A stretch of DNA of 55,229 nucleotides from the NCBI GenBank assembly GCA_016795485.1, contig JAEUHM010000051.1, forward strand, positions 1-55,229. Reading direction: 5' to 3'. Every line of letters begins with the position of its first letter. The stretch's first letter is position 1. Under the pieces are notes generated by a model that was not told the DNA's origin, did no database searches, and was given only the letters and a program-made list of their open reading frames with translations. The position numbers and the translations under genes were made by a program. Source of the stretch: Verrucomicrobiaceae bacterium (GTDB lineage: Bacteria > Verrucomicrobiota > Verrucomicrobiia > Verrucomicrobiales > Verrucomicrobiaceae). Shown one piece after another: positions 8,625 through 17,978 of this stretch.

Positions 8625-11600
8625 ATGAGCACTCTTCCGCCTACTTTTCCTTCCGGCAACCGGGCCGAAAACATCCTGATTGCCGCACTGGATTATGCAC
8701 AGGAGGATCGCTCTGCCTTTCTGGCCAACGCCTGTGGTGAGGATCAGGCCTTAATGGACGAGGTGCTTGCGCTACTAGCCGCCCATGATGCCGCACCCTC
8801 TAGCTTTCTGGTTTCGCCGATGCCGGATGAATCTGGTGATGTCACCATCAAGGTCCGACCGGATATGCTCGCGGCCCGCCATGCAGTGCTGCCTCGGGTA
8901 GAGCAACCGGGCGACCGCATCGGGCTTTACAAGCTGCTGCAGGAAATTGGGGAAGGCGGCTTTGGCACTGTATGGATGGCGGAACAGGAGAAGCCGGTGC
9001 GGCGCCGTGTGGCGCTGAAGATCATCAAGCTGGGAATGGACACGAAGGAGGTGGTGGCACGCTTTGAGCAGGAGAGGCAGGCTCTGGCGATGATGGACCA
9101 CCCGAACATCGCACGGGTGTTCGATGCTGGTGCGACAGAGCATGGGCGGCCCTTTTTTGTCATGGAGTTGGTGCGCGGAGTCAAGATCACGGACTACTGC
9201 GATGAGCAGGCACTGGCGAACGAGGAGCGCATTGAGCTTTTCATCGAGGTCTGCCACGCGGTGCAACACGCGCATCAGAAGGGCATCATCCATCGCGACC
9301 TAAAGCCCTCGAACATCCTGGTCACCGTCAATGACGGACGCGCGGTGCCGAAGGTGATCGACTTCGGTGTGGCAAAAGCAACGCAGGGACGCCTCACAGA
9401 CGGGACGCTATTCACTCAGTTCGAGCAGATGATCGGCACGCCGCTCTACATGAGCCCGGAGCAGGCAGAGATGACCTCGCTGGATGTGGATACGCGCAGC
9501 GACATCTACTCGCTCGGTGTGTTGCTCTATGAACTTCTCACTGGCCGCACGCCAATCGACACCGCAACAATGGCAAGAGCAGGGATGGGCGAAATACGGC
9601 GCATCATTCGCGAGGTCGACCCTCTGCGTCCCTCGCAGCGCTTAAAAACGCTCGACGGTAACGAACTCACCTCCGCCGCAAAGCGCCGCCACACGGAATC
9701 CACCAAGTTACCTGGCACGTTGCGCGGCGACATTGATTGGATCGTGATGAAGTGCCTGGAGAAAGACCGCCAGCGCCGCTACGACACGGCCAACGGCCTC
9801 GCGCTCGATCTCGAACGGCACCTCAAGAACGAAATGGTGGCCGCTCGACCACCCACGACGGCATATCTGCTCGGCAAGCTGATTCGACGAAACAAGCTCG
9901 CCTTCACCGCTGGTGCAGCGATCGCCGCATCTCTCCTCATCGGTGCCGTGGTAAGCGTGTGGCAGGCTGTGCGGGCGAACGCCGCGTTGGCTGAACTGCG
10001 CGCCTCCGCGCCTGCCTTTGCTGCCGAAGCCCGTGGACTGACGTCACAGGAGAAGTTTGAGGAAGCAATCGCCAAACTCGACTACGCACTCAAGCTCCAA
10101 CCCAACGCAGCTGACTACCTCGTGGAGAAAGGCCATCTGCTTCAATGCCAGCTCAAGCTTGCCGAAGCCGCCAAGGCTTACCGTGCAGCACTGATAACTC
10201 AGCCGGATAATGCTCCGGCAAAAAGCAATGCCGCGCTCTGCGATGAGCTGCTCGCCGCACCTACGGGTGATGATGGCAAGATCACACGAGAGAGTCTCGC
10301 AAAGCTTCACCTAGCCATGCAAAAGCAGCAACGGCCAGCGGCTCATTTGATGCCAGTGGCAAGATTGCTCGGCAAAGAGAACGCACTGCTCGTCACCTAC
10401 TGGCTCGACCGGCTCCAGGACTTGCCCATTGCGCCGGATCGTCCGCTGAAGGACCGCCTGAGCATCCGTGATGATGGTCTTCTCGAACTCGATTTGAAGG
10501 GCACGAAGATCACCGACCTCTCACCGCTGGTGGAGATGAGGCTGGGCAAGCTTGTGCTGACGGCTTGCACTGACATCACCGACTTTACGCCGCTTCGTGA
10601 AATGCGTTCGTTGACCTACCTTGATCTCGACGCCACCGGCATCTCCGATCTCACGTTCGTGCGTGACTTACCATTACAAGATCTGCTCATCGGCTGGTCG
10701 TCCGTGTCTGATCTCAGCCCACTTCGCGGCATGAAATTGAAAACGCTGAACCTCTTCGGTGCGCGCCGAGTGGCGGATCTGAGTCCGCTAGCAGGCATGC
10801 CGCTCAAGACGTTCCTTGCATCCTCTCTTTCGACGAGTGACTTCACTCCGCTGAGGGGAGCGCCGCTCGAAGCCTGCGCCATCAGTCGCTCGGATGTGCG
10901 TGATCTTTCCTTCCTCGTCGCCGCGCCCATCAGATCATTGTATCTCTCCGGATGTGCCAGCCTGCGGGGATTGAGCTGGATCGGAAAACTAGAGTCACTC
11001 GAGCGGCTGATTGTGCCGGAAAACTTCCGCCGTCTGCCAGACGAGGATCGTGCTGCGATCGCTGCCTTGCGCACACATCCCAAACTCAAGTTCATCCAGG
11101 CGGAGCAGATGGATGATGTCTTTTACAATCCTTTGCGCATCCTGGAGATCACCCAGCCGAAGGATGTGTTCTGGCGGGATTGGGATCGGGAGGAGACCTT
11201 TCTCCCGGCTATTCGCCGGACGGGTTTTGACTTCACACTCACCAAGCTCGACGATGGCACCTATCGGTTTTTTATGGACAAGAAGCCGCTGCGCAATCTC
11301 TCGCTGCTCAAAGGCACACCGATCAGCGAACTCATCATGCCCGGCTGCGAGATCACAGACCTTTCGCCGATCCGTGATCTGCCGCTGCGGGAACTTTGGA
11401 TGGGAAACAACCCCATCCAAGACCTCGAACCACTGCGCGGCATGAAGTTGGATAAGCTGAGCGTGACTGGATCAAAAATGAGCGACCTCTCACCGCTCAC
11501 AGGCATGCCTCTGACCATGCTTTACCTCAACAACTGCGAAAGCATCAAGGATGTGGCCATCCTGGCCGACATGTCCACCCTGACGAGGCTCTCCGTGCCG

Positions 11601-12287
11601 CCTCAGGCGCGCAATATAGACGCCCTCCACAAGCTGCCGCAGTTGCAGATGCTTTCCTTCAGCTTGACCCCAGCCTATCCGGGGCATCCAAGCACCACGG
11701 CCGCAGCCTTCTGGGAAGCGTGGCCTAAACTAGAATGGCTGAGGCGCTTGAGCAACGCAGGCGTAAAGTTCACAGCAAACAAGAACGAGCAAGGGCTGTG
11801 GTGGGTGGGTGTGACCTCTTCAAGCTTCCAGGACTGCTCTGTATTCAAGGGTGCGCCGATCAGAGCTTTGCAACTCGGGAACACCAGCGTTTCAGATTTG
11901 TCCCCACTCAGCGGTCTGCCACTGCAACAGCTCCACGTTTACAATACTCCTGTCACTGATCTCAGTCCGCTGCGGGGCATGGCGCTCACCACCTTACACA
12001 TGAGTGGCACACAGGTCACCGATCTTTCGCCATTGCGCGGCATGCCGTTGAGCCTCGTGAGATTGCACAATTGCGCCAAGATCACCGATGTGTCTCCGCT
12101 CGCAGATGCCAAAGAACTCACCACGCTCACTCTGCCTCCTCACGCAGTTGGCATCGAGTTTCTCCGAGGCTTTCCAAGGTTGACGCATTTGAGTTTCAAA
12201 GAAAATCAAACTGGATCACCTCCCTTTCCTCCCGACAAAACTGCAGTCGCTTTTTGGAAGGAATACAACGCGAAGAAAACTCCATGA
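8625..12287 (+). CDS. PVC-type Ser/Thr protein kinase with TM segment, TPR-like and leucine-rich repeats
   Basis: The protein has 1220 residues. Residues ~15-60 form the short helical N-terminus common to PVC kinases (SAFLANACGEDQALMDEVLALLAAH). The Hanks-type kinase domain runs ~105-400: glycine loop IGEGGFGTVW (109-118), catalytic Lys132 (VALKIIK), HRDLKPSN with Asp225, DFG at 246-248, GTPLYMSPEQ activation segment and DIYSLGVLLYELLTG. All catalytic residues are present. A transmembrane helix follows at ~425-448, then TPR-like helices (~470-545) and leucine-rich repeats (~600-1190) of the T-D-L-S-P-L-x-G-M-P-L type. The topology predicts a cytoplasmic kinase and an exported sensor part. The stop overlaps the ECF sigma start by ATGA, so the sigma factor is a likely partner or target. 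Confidence 0.92.
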   Translation: MSTLPPTFPSGNRAENILIAALDYAQEDRSAFLANACGEDQALMDEVLALLAAHDAAPSSFLVSPMPDESGDVTIKVRPDMLAARHAVLPRVEQPGDRIGLYKLLQEIGEGGFGTVWMAEQEKPVRRRVALKIIKLGMDTKEVVARFEQERQALAMMDHPNIARVFDAGATEHGRPFFVMELVRGVKITDYCDEQALANEERIELFIEVCHAVQHAHQKGIIHRDLKPSNILVTVNDGRAVPKVIDFGVAKATQGRLTDGTLFTQFEQMIGTPLYMSPEQAEMTSLDVDTRSDIYSLGVLLYELLTGRTPIDTATMARAGMGEIRRIIREVDPLRPSQRLKTLDGNELTSAAKRRHTESTKLPGTLRGDIDWIVMKCLEKDRQRRYDTANGLALDLERHLKNEMVAARPPTTAYLLGKLIRRNKLAFTAGAAIAASLLIGAVVSVWQAVRANAALAELRASAPAFAAEARGLTSQEKFEEAIAKLDYALKLQPNAADYLVEKGHLLQCQLKLAEAAKAYRAALITQPDNAPAKSNAALCDELLAAPTGDDGKITRESLAKLHLAMQKQQRPAAHLMPVARLLGKENALLVTYWLDRLQDLPIAPDRPLKDRLSIRDDGLLELDLKGTKITDLSPLVEMRLGKLVLTACTDITDFTPLREMRSLTYLDLDATGISDLTFVRDLPLQDLLIGWSSVSDLSPLRGMKLKTLNLFGARRVADLSPLAGMPLKTFLASSLSTSDFTPLRGAPLEACAISRSDVRDLSFLVAAPIRSLYLSGCASLRGLSWIGKLESLERLIVPENFRRLPDEDRAAIAALRTHPKLKFIQAEQMDDVFYNPLRILEITQPKDVFWRDWDREETFLPAIRRTGFDFTLTKLDDGTYRFFMDKKPLRNLSLLKGTPISELIMPGCEITDLSPIRDLPLRELWMGNNPIQDLEPLRGMKLDKLSVTGSKMSDLSPLTGMPLTMLYLNNCESIKDVAILADMSTLTRLSVPPQARNIDALHKLPQLQMLSFSLTPAYPGHPSTTAAAFWEAWPKLEWLRRLSNAGVKFTANKNEQGLWWVGVTSSSFQDCSVFKGAPIRALQLGNTSVSDLSPLSGLPLQQLHVYNTPVTDLSPLRGMALTTLHMSGTQVTDLSPLRGMPLSLVRLHNCAKITDVSPLADAKELTTLTLPPHAVGIEFLRGFPRLTHLSFKENQTGSPPFPPDKTAVAFWKEYNAKKTP

Positions 12288-12829
12288 ACGATGTCACCCG
12301 CCTCCTCGACGCCATCCAACATGGCGAGCCCAAGGCTGCGGATGACCTGCTCCCGCTTGTATATGCCGAACTGCGCCACCTCGCGCGCGCAAAAATGGCG
12401 AGCGACCAGCCCGGCCAGACGTTGCAAGCCACCGCGCTCGTTCATGAGGCCTGGCTAAGGCTGGGTGATCAATCGTTCGAAAACCGCGCGCACTTCTTCG
12501 GAGCCGCTGCCGAGGCCATGCGCCGCATCCTCATCGAGCGAGCACGGCGCAAGCTCGCAGCAAAGCATGGTGCGGGTGTGCCGCATGTGGCTGTGGATGA
12601 CGTGGAGATTGCCGCGCCCACAGAAAAGGACGACGAACTTCTCGCCGTGCATGAAGCACTTGAGTCCCTCACGGCACACGATGCACGCAAGGCGGAGTTG
12701 GTAAAACTGCGCTACTTTGCCGGGCTCACCATTGAAGAAGCAGCCGATGTGCTCCGCATCTCCGTCCCCACGGCCAAGCGTGATTGGATCTACGCTCGCG
12801 CGTGGTTGTTCCGGGTGATTCAGATTTAG
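12284..12829 (+). CDS. ECF-subfamily RNA polymerase sigma-70 factor
   Basis: The product has 181 residues from the ATG at 12284, which overlaps the kinase stop (ATGA); a longer frame back to 12071 lies inside the kinase gene and is not used. It belongs to the PF07638/TIGR02999 ECF group of PVC and Acidobacteria: MNDVTRLLDAIQHGEPKAAD at the start, LVYAELRHLARAKM, LQATALVHEAWLRL (region 2), MRRILIERARRK, then a region 4 helix-turn-helix (LTIEEAADVLRISVPTAKRDW). The product should direct transcription of a specific regulon. No anti-sigma gene is nearby; control through the adjacent kinase is plausible and is inference. The usual PVC order is sigma gene first; here the kinase is first. Confidence 0.9.
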   Translation: MNDVTRLLDAIQHGEPKAADDLLPLVYAELRHLARAKMASDQPGQTLQATALVHEAWLRLGDQSFENRAHFFGAAAEAMRRILIERARRKLAAKHGAGVPHVAVDDVEIAAPTEKDDELLAVHEALESLTAHDARKAELVKLRYFAGLTIEEAADVLRISVPTAKRDWIYARAWLFRVIQI

Positions 12830-12915
12830 GAGCTGACGAATCACGTGGCTGGATACTAAAAACGACACCATCAAATCGTTGCGCTATCGTTTTGCGAAAA
12901 CCAAATGACTTTCTC

Positions 12916-14142
12916 ATGAAGAAACCGCTCATCGCCTCTGCACTGCTCCTCGTTGTTATCTGCGCCCTCGCGGCCAATCCTGCGCCCGAGACGCCACCTC
13001 CACCTGTCGATTTCATCGACACGAGCTTCGAGAATGCGTCGCCGCTTTGGTATGAGTTCGCGGAGGATGGCACGGTGATCGTGAATCTGAACTACGACCA
13101 AGAGCGTCTCTCGCCGAATCGTGCGGCGGGGCATTTTCACTTCCGCATCCAGGCTGCAAAGGGTCGCAAGATCACGCTGGAGCTCCGAAACCTCGCCAAC
13201 GTGTGGAATAGCAAGGCAGGCTCCGTGGCGAAGGAGATCAAGCAGGCCGTCATCTCGCAGGATGGCAAAAACTGGACGCCCGTGCCGACGGAATCGCCGG
13301 AGGAGGGTCGCGTGCTCGTCACGCTGGAGATGCCGGGTGATTCTCTCTTCGTCGCACGGGCGGAACCATATCGCGTGTCGGATTTGAACCGCTTCCTTGC
13401 CGAGATCAAAACGAGTCCGCTGGTGAAGATCACGCCGATTGGCAAAACGGTGCAGGGGCGCGATCTCGAGATCATCCGCGTGGGCAATGATGATGCGCCA
13501 AACCATGTTTTCATCCGCGCACGGGCACATCCGTGGGAACCGGTGGGCAACTGGGTCGTCGAGGGTCTCGTGCGCCGCCTGCTGAAGGGCGATGCGGAGG
13601 CGCAGAAGTGCCTCGCGCTCTACAATGTGTGCATTTTGCCGATGGCGAACAAAGATGGCGTCGAGCGTGGTGGCACGCGCTTTAATCTCGGCGGCTGGGA
13701 CTTGAATCGAAAGTGGGACAAGCCCGCCGATCCGAAGCTCGCGCCGGAGAACGCAGCGCTCGAGCAATGGCTCGAAAGTGAGATCAAAGCGGGCCGACGT
13801 CCGACCTTCGCGATGGACCTGCACAACGATGGCAACGGCATGCTGCACATCAGCCGCCCTGACATTCCCGACATCGACGCTTATCTCGCCCGCATGACGC
13901 GCTTCGAACAATGCCTGCGCGATCACACTTGGTTCACCGTAGGCTCCACGAAGCCTTCGTTTCACAATCCCGGCACGCTCGGCGAAGGCTGGTGCAGGCG
14001 TTTCGGCATCGACGCTGTCATCCTAGAGTTCAACTGCAACTACATCGAGGGCCTCAAGCAACCCGCGATGGGCAAGCACTGGGTGACGTTCGGCGAAGGT
14101 ATGGCGAAGACCTTTGAGGCGTATTTTGAATCGCGTAAATGA
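12916..14142 (+). CDS. Secreted M14-family zinc carboxypeptidase
   Basis: From the ATG at 12916 the product has 408 residues and a signal peptide (MKKPLIASALLLVVICALA). Residues ~30-150 form the beta-sandwich domain that precedes the catalytic domain in cytosolic-carboxypeptidase-like M14 enzymes (PLWYEFAEDGTVIVNLNY, FHFRIQAAKGRKITLEL). The catalytic part has the zinc ligands H-P-W-E (His205, Glu208) and DLHND (His303), the substrate-binding LGGWDLNRKW, and the general base Glu371 (VILEFNCNY). The set is complete, so it should be an active metallopeptidase. Substrate could be a C-terminal amino acid or a cell-wall peptide. It is the only obvious peptidase among the exported carbohydrate-active genes. 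Confidence 0.85.
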   Translation: MKKPLIASALLLVVICALAANPAPETPPPPVDFIDTSFENASPLWYEFAEDGTVIVNLNYDQERLSPNRAAGHFHFRIQAAKGRKITLELRNLANVWNSKAGSVAKEIKQAVISQDGKNWTPVPTESPEEGRVLVTLEMPGDSLFVARAEPYRVSDLNRFLAEIKTSPLVKITPIGKTVQGRDLEIIRVGNDDAPNHVFIRARAHPWEPVGNWVVEGLVRRLLKGDAEAQKCLALYNVCILPMANKDGVERGGTRFNLGGWDLNRKWDKPADPKLAPENAALEQWLESEIKAGRRPTFAMDLHNDGNGMLHISRPDIPDIDAYLARMTRFEQCLRDHTWFTVGSTKPSFHNPGTLGEGWCRRFGIDAVILEFNCNYIEGLKQPAMGKHWVTFGEGMAKTFEAYFESRK

Positions 14143-14170
14143 GGGCGTGGAGCGCGTATGAGATCAACCC

Positions 14171-15517
14171 ATGATCTCACGCCTCCTTTTCCTCACGCTG
14201 ACGGCTTTGACTATCTCGCTGCAGGCCCAACCGATCGGCGACGGCAAGGCAGACGACACCGCGGCGGTGCAAACGATGATCGATGCGGGTGGCGCGGTGC
14301 GTTTTGGCCGTGGGACGTATCGGCTGACAAAGCCGGTGGTGATCGATCTCGACAAAACGGGCTTCATCTCCCTCAGTGGCGATGGAGTGGCCCGTTTCGT
14401 CATGGAGGGCGCGGGTCCGGCATTCCATTTCAAAGGCACGCATGGCGGCACAGCCGATCCGGAGAGCCTGAAGCCGGAAATCTTCGCCCGGCAGCGCACG
14501 CCGATGGTGGATGGCATCGAAATCACCGGCGCACATGCCGAGGCGGACGGGATCGAGGCCACGGGCACGATGCAGCTCACGATTACCCGCGTGTCCGTGC
14601 ATGAGGCGCGGCATGGTGTGCGTCTCAGCGTCAAAAACCGGAATGTCATCATCAGCGACTGCCATTTGTATCACAACAGCGGCGTGGGCGTGTTTTACGA
14701 CCAGGTCGATCTGCACCAGTCGAACATCATCGGCAGCCACATTAGCTACAACGCGGGCGGTGGTGTGGTGACACGCGGCGGAGCGGTGAGAAACCTCCAC
14801 ATCGGCACCTGCGACATCGAGAGCAACATGGCCCCGGATGCCCCACCGGCCGCCAATGTGCTCATCGACTGCACAGACGGCTCCACGGCCGAGGTGAGCA
14901 TCACCGGCTGCACCATCCAGCACAACAGCAAGTCGCCCGGTTCGGCGAATGTGCGCTTCATCGGCAAAGGCAAGCCCTACGGCAACGACGAAACGGTCCG
15001 CTGGGGCCATCTGAGCATCTGCGACAATGTTTTGAGCGATGTGGACGTGAACATCGACCTCCAAGAAGTGCGCGGAGCTGTCATCACGGGCAATACCTTC
15101 GGCGTCGGCTTTCAGCACGACCTGCTCGCCGTGGGTTGCAGCAACATCGCCATCGGCCCAAACACCTTTGATCGCAATCCGCCCTACTACCGTGGCAAGG
15201 CCGCCGAGGTGAAAGGTGGACTCGTCTTCCGCGATTGTCGCGACATCACACTCACCGGTCTGCAAATCGATGGCGTGCGCACGCATCCCGCCGCCGTGCA
15301 GATCCTCAATGGCGACACCTTCAACATCTCCGCCTGCACCATCCTCGACAGCGATGGTGCGGGCCTTCTGCTGCGAAACACGCGTCACAGCCTCGTCAGC
15401 GGTTGTTTGATCGCAGATCGTCGCAAGGATCGGAAGGCAGCGCCTTCGTTGCAGGTCGAAGGCGGCGAGGACAACACCTTCGCCAACAACAAGCTCGCGC
15501 ACAGCGAAGCCAAGTAG
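14171..15517 (+). CDS. Secreted right-handed parallel beta-helix protein (pectin-lyase-like fold)
   Basis: The 448-residue product has a signal peptide (MISRLLFLTLTALTISLQA) and begins its mature part with GDGKADDTAAVQTMIDAGG, the classic N-terminal signature of pectate-lyase-3/GH28-type beta-helices. Many short beta-helix coils follow (ITGAHAEADGIEATG, VIISDCHLYHNSGVGVFYD, ITLTGLQIDGVRTHPAAVQI). It could be a polysaccharide lyase, a GH28-like hydrolase or an epimerase; no family-specific catalytic set was recognised, so no activity is assigned. Its position between the carboxypeptidase and the propeller-like gene, near a pectate lyase and esterases, fits pectin or uronic-acid polymer breakdown. 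Confidence 0.72.
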   Translation: MISRLLFLTLTALTISLQAQPIGDGKADDTAAVQTMIDAGGAVRFGRGTYRLTKPVVIDLDKTGFISLSGDGVARFVMEGAGPAFHFKGTHGGTADPESLKPEIFARQRTPMVDGIEITGAHAEADGIEATGTMQLTITRVSVHEARHGVRLSVKNRNVIISDCHLYHNSGVGVFYDQVDLHQSNIIGSHISYNAGGGVVTRGGAVRNLHIGTCDIESNMAPDAPPAANVLIDCTDGSTAEVSITGCTIQHNSKSPGSANVRFIGKGKPYGNDETVRWGHLSICDNVLSDVDVNIDLQEVRGAVITGNTFGVGFQHDLLAVGCSNIAIGPNTFDRNPPYYRGKAAEVKGGLVFRDCRDITLTGLQIDGVRTHPAAVQILNGDTFNISACTILDSDGAGLLLRNTRHSLVSGCLIADRRKDRKAAPSLQVEGGEDNTFANNKLAHSEAK

Positions 15518-15571
15518 TTCTCACATCTTCCCAAACCGTCAGCTAAAGCCGGGACTCCAACAGACCGCATC

Positions 15572-16357
15572 ATGCATTTTCTCCTCATCTTAGTCTTCTT
15601 TGCTCTTCAATCGCTTCAGTCGGCCGATTTTCATGCCGCAGCCTGCGAAGGCGTGTATCCGCGGCATTTGCAGGGCATCTGCACGAATGACAAAGACGCG
15701 ATCTACTGGTGCTGGACGGATGTTTTGGTCAAAACCGACACAAATGGCCGTGTGCTGAAAAAAGTGCCGGTGGCGAATCACCATGGCGATCCGTGCTTTC
15801 ATGATGGGCGCGTGTATGTCGCCACGAACCTAGCTAAGTTCAACCGCCCAGCGGGTGAGGCGGATTCGTGGGTCTATGTGTATGATGCGGACACGCTCGC
15901 CGAGCTCGCGAAGCATCGCATGCCGGAAGTCGTGCATGGAGCGGGTGGCATGGCGTGGCGCGATGGGCGCTTTTTCATCGTCGGAGGCCTGCCGCCGGAT
16001 GTGCCCGAGAACTATGTGTATGAGTATGACAGCGCGTTTCGCTTCCAAAAGCGTCACGTGCTCGCCAGCGGCTACACGCTGATGGGTATCCAAACGGTCG
16101 CGCAGGCGGATGGTTCGTGGTGGTTTGGTTGTTACGGCAAACCGGCTGTTCTGCTGCGAGCAGATGAAAACCTGCACTTCAACGGCAAATGGGAGTTCAA
16201 TGCCTCCGTCGGCATCGCGCCGATCAGCGGCGGGCGTTTCCTCATCGCCCAAAACACCGTCGTGAAAGGCGAGGATGGCAAAACGAAAGGCAATACGGCC
16301 CAAGTGCTCGTGGCGAGGCCGGATGAGAAGAACGGATTCGTGATCGAGAAGCCGTGA
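15572..16357 (+). CDS. Secreted beta-propeller-like protein of unknown function
   Basis: The product has 261 residues with a signal peptide (MHFLLILVFFALQSLQSA). The mature part is made of repeated short strands: GICTNDKDAIYWCWTDVLVK, NHHGDPCFHDGRVYVATNL, GGMAWRDGRFFIVGGL, MGIQTVAQADGSWWFGCYG, SVGIAPISGGRFLIAQN. The pattern suggests a compact beta-propeller similar to NHL or TolB-type folds. I do not recognise a named family and see no catalytic motif; a substrate-binding role or a lyase-like propeller is possible. It converges on the second ceramidase-like gene with 9 bp between them. Confidence 0.6.
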   Translation: MHFLLILVFFALQSLQSADFHAAACEGVYPRHLQGICTNDKDAIYWCWTDVLVKTDTNGRVLKKVPVANHHGDPCFHDGRVYVATNLAKFNRPAGEADSWVYVYDADTLAELAKHRMPEVVHGAGGMAWRDGRFFIVGGLPPDVPENYVYEYDSAFRFQKRHVLASGYTLMGIQTVAQADGSWWFGCYGKPAVLLRADENLHFNGKWEFNASVGIAPISGGRFLIAQNTVVKGEDGKTKGNTAQVLVARPDEKNGFVIEKP

Positions 16358-16366
16358 ACTGGACGC

Positions 16367-17806
16367 TCAACGCGGCTCTTTTAGCTCCCACAGCTCGTTG
16401 AATGCCTTCACGGTCTCGTCCACCAGCACCTGGCCGCCTTCGGGGCCGATTCGGCTGCTTTGGATGATGGCGCTGTAGCTGCCTCCAGCCACAGCACGAG
16501 GTGTCGGGAGGTAGCCGCCTGAGCCGGTCAATTGGATGAGAAAGGTCTGCACCGCCGGGCTGCGGGCCTTCATCTGCACACCGTAGTCGGTGTAGAGCTC
16601 AAACTCATTCGTGGCGATGGCCACATCGCCGAGACGCAGGGCGTGCAGTTCCATTTGGAAGACGCCCGCCGTGCCGGCTTTCTCGGCATCGTAGCGATCC
16701 ACCACACTTTGGTTCCAAAGATACTTCCACTGCTCTTTGGGATCGTCTTTGTATTGATCGACGGCCTTCTGCGCATCGGCCAGTTCCTTCTCCGTCACCT
16801 TCCGCCAAGGCAAATCAATCTTCTTCGTGTGATGCTGCAGCACCGCGCCACTCACAGGCTCCAGTTTGGCGCCTTCATACGCCTCCTCCCAGCCACGCAC
16901 GACTCGCCGGGCTACTTCTTCGAGCCGCGTGAGCCCACGCAGACGTCTCATGCGCTCATCCGCTGCTTTGCCATACATCGGCCGTGGCACCTGATCGCCA
17001 CCAGCTCCGGTCCAGGCGAGGATGTGCAGGTCCTTGCCATGTCGCTCACGCAACTGGCGGCGCACCGGGTCCCAAAAGTCGGCGTGGATCACCTTGAGGC
17101 CCTCGACCTCCTGCGAGGGGCATGGGACATTCACCGCCGTGGCGATGAGCGTGTCATTCATGTCCCAGAAGAACAGCACATCGAGGTTGTGATCCTCATA
17201 GCCCTCGATGCCGCGAAACTCCGGCACGTTCGTGGCCCCATACATCTTGGCCGTGCCGTCCGCGTAAGTCGCACGGCGATTCTGCGCGATCACTGCCTGC
17301 CCTTGGCCCCAACCTGCTTTCGATGGCTTTCGGCTGCTCCAGCTCTGCACCATCGCCTCCACAATGCGGTCCACCATGAACTCGGTGTATTCCATGGGCA
17401 TCATCACCTTCTTGCCGATCAAAGCGTAACGATCACCCTTCATCGTCACCGGCGCGGTGTGCGTGTGCGTGGCATTGAGGAAGAGCTTGTTCAGATCAAA
17501 GCCAGGCAGCGTGTCCTTCGCCTTCTCGCGCACCAGCTCGATGAGCCCGGTGCGGATCGCCACGATGTCGCAGGAAACCATGATCGCCTGATCGAGGGTC
17601 TTCTCGCCCTCACGCGAATCCAGGGCCAATGCGGTCGCATAGATCTGCGTCTCAGGTTTCTCCGAGATGCGCACATGCATCTGTCCATCCAACGCTACCG
17701 GACGGTCAGGCGTGATGTCCACCGTGGCCGCCCCCACATGAAGATCCGAGGCGGAAGCGATGACGGCAGACGTGACAAGGAGCAGCGAGAGGAAGAAAAA
17801 GCGCAT
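16367..17806 (-). CDS. Secreted neutral/alkaline ceramidase-like protein, second copy
   Basis: The protein has 479 residues with a signal peptide (MRFFFLSLLLVTSAVIASAS). It shares the ceramidase N-terminal domain with the gene at 7035-8456: VGAATVDITPDRP, AIMVSCDIVAIR, LFLNATHTHTAP (His114 and His116, zinc-binding motif), and a C-terminal LTGSGGYLPTPRAVAGGSYSA. The two proteins are clearly diverged within this fold, so they are old paralogues rather than a recent duplication. Middle sections differ (RMRRLRGLTRLEEVARRVV here), which may mean different substrates. Start at 17806 is set by the signal peptide. Confidence 0.76.
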   Translation of the reverse strand: MRFFFLSLLLVTSAVIASASDLHVGAATVDITPDRPVALDGQMHVRISEKPETQIYATALALDSREGEKTLDQAIMVSCDIVAIRTGLIELVREKAKDTLPGFDLNKLFLNATHTHTAPVTMKGDRYALIGKKVMMPMEYTEFMVDRIVEAMVQSWSSRKPSKAGWGQGQAVIAQNRRATYADGTAKMYGATNVPEFRGIEGYEDHNLDVLFFWDMNDTLIATAVNVPCPSQEVEGLKVIHADFWDPVRRQLRERHGKDLHILAWTGAGGDQVPRPMYGKAADERMRRLRGLTRLEEVARRVVRGWEEAYEGAKLEPVSGAVLQHHTKKIDLPWRKVTEKELADAQKAVDQYKDDPKEQWKYLWNQSVVDRYDAEKAGTAGVFQMELHALRLGDVAIATNEFELYTDYGVQMKARSPAVQTFLIQLTGSGGYLPTPRAVAGGSYSAIIQSSRIGPEGGQVLVDETVKAFNELWELKEPR

Positions 17807-17978
17807 CCAATTAATACCCGGCTTCCACGAGTTTTTTGTCGCCGTTTATATTCCGAAGCGAATGACTCAAGCGAATGTGGCTCCAAGACACACGATAAGC
17901 CTCGCTGATAAGGCTCGTAGAATCACGCGCCACTCGGCCTCGTCGAGTAGCCACCATCCACACCAACTCCCGCATTTG

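Noticed and set aside
12871..13965. 364-codon minus-strand frame opposite the carboxypeptidase
   Set aside because: The plus strand carries a complete M14 catalytic set; the minus frame is rich in Arg and His without any motif.
14177..15502. 441-codon minus-strand frame opposite the beta-helix gene
   Set aside because: Its high Ala/His/Asp content mirrors the plus-strand repeats; the plus frame has a signal peptide and fold signature.
16532..17908. 458-codon plus-strand frame opposite the second ceramidase-like gene
   Set aside because: No domain or signal peptide; the minus strand has the zinc motif and signal peptide.
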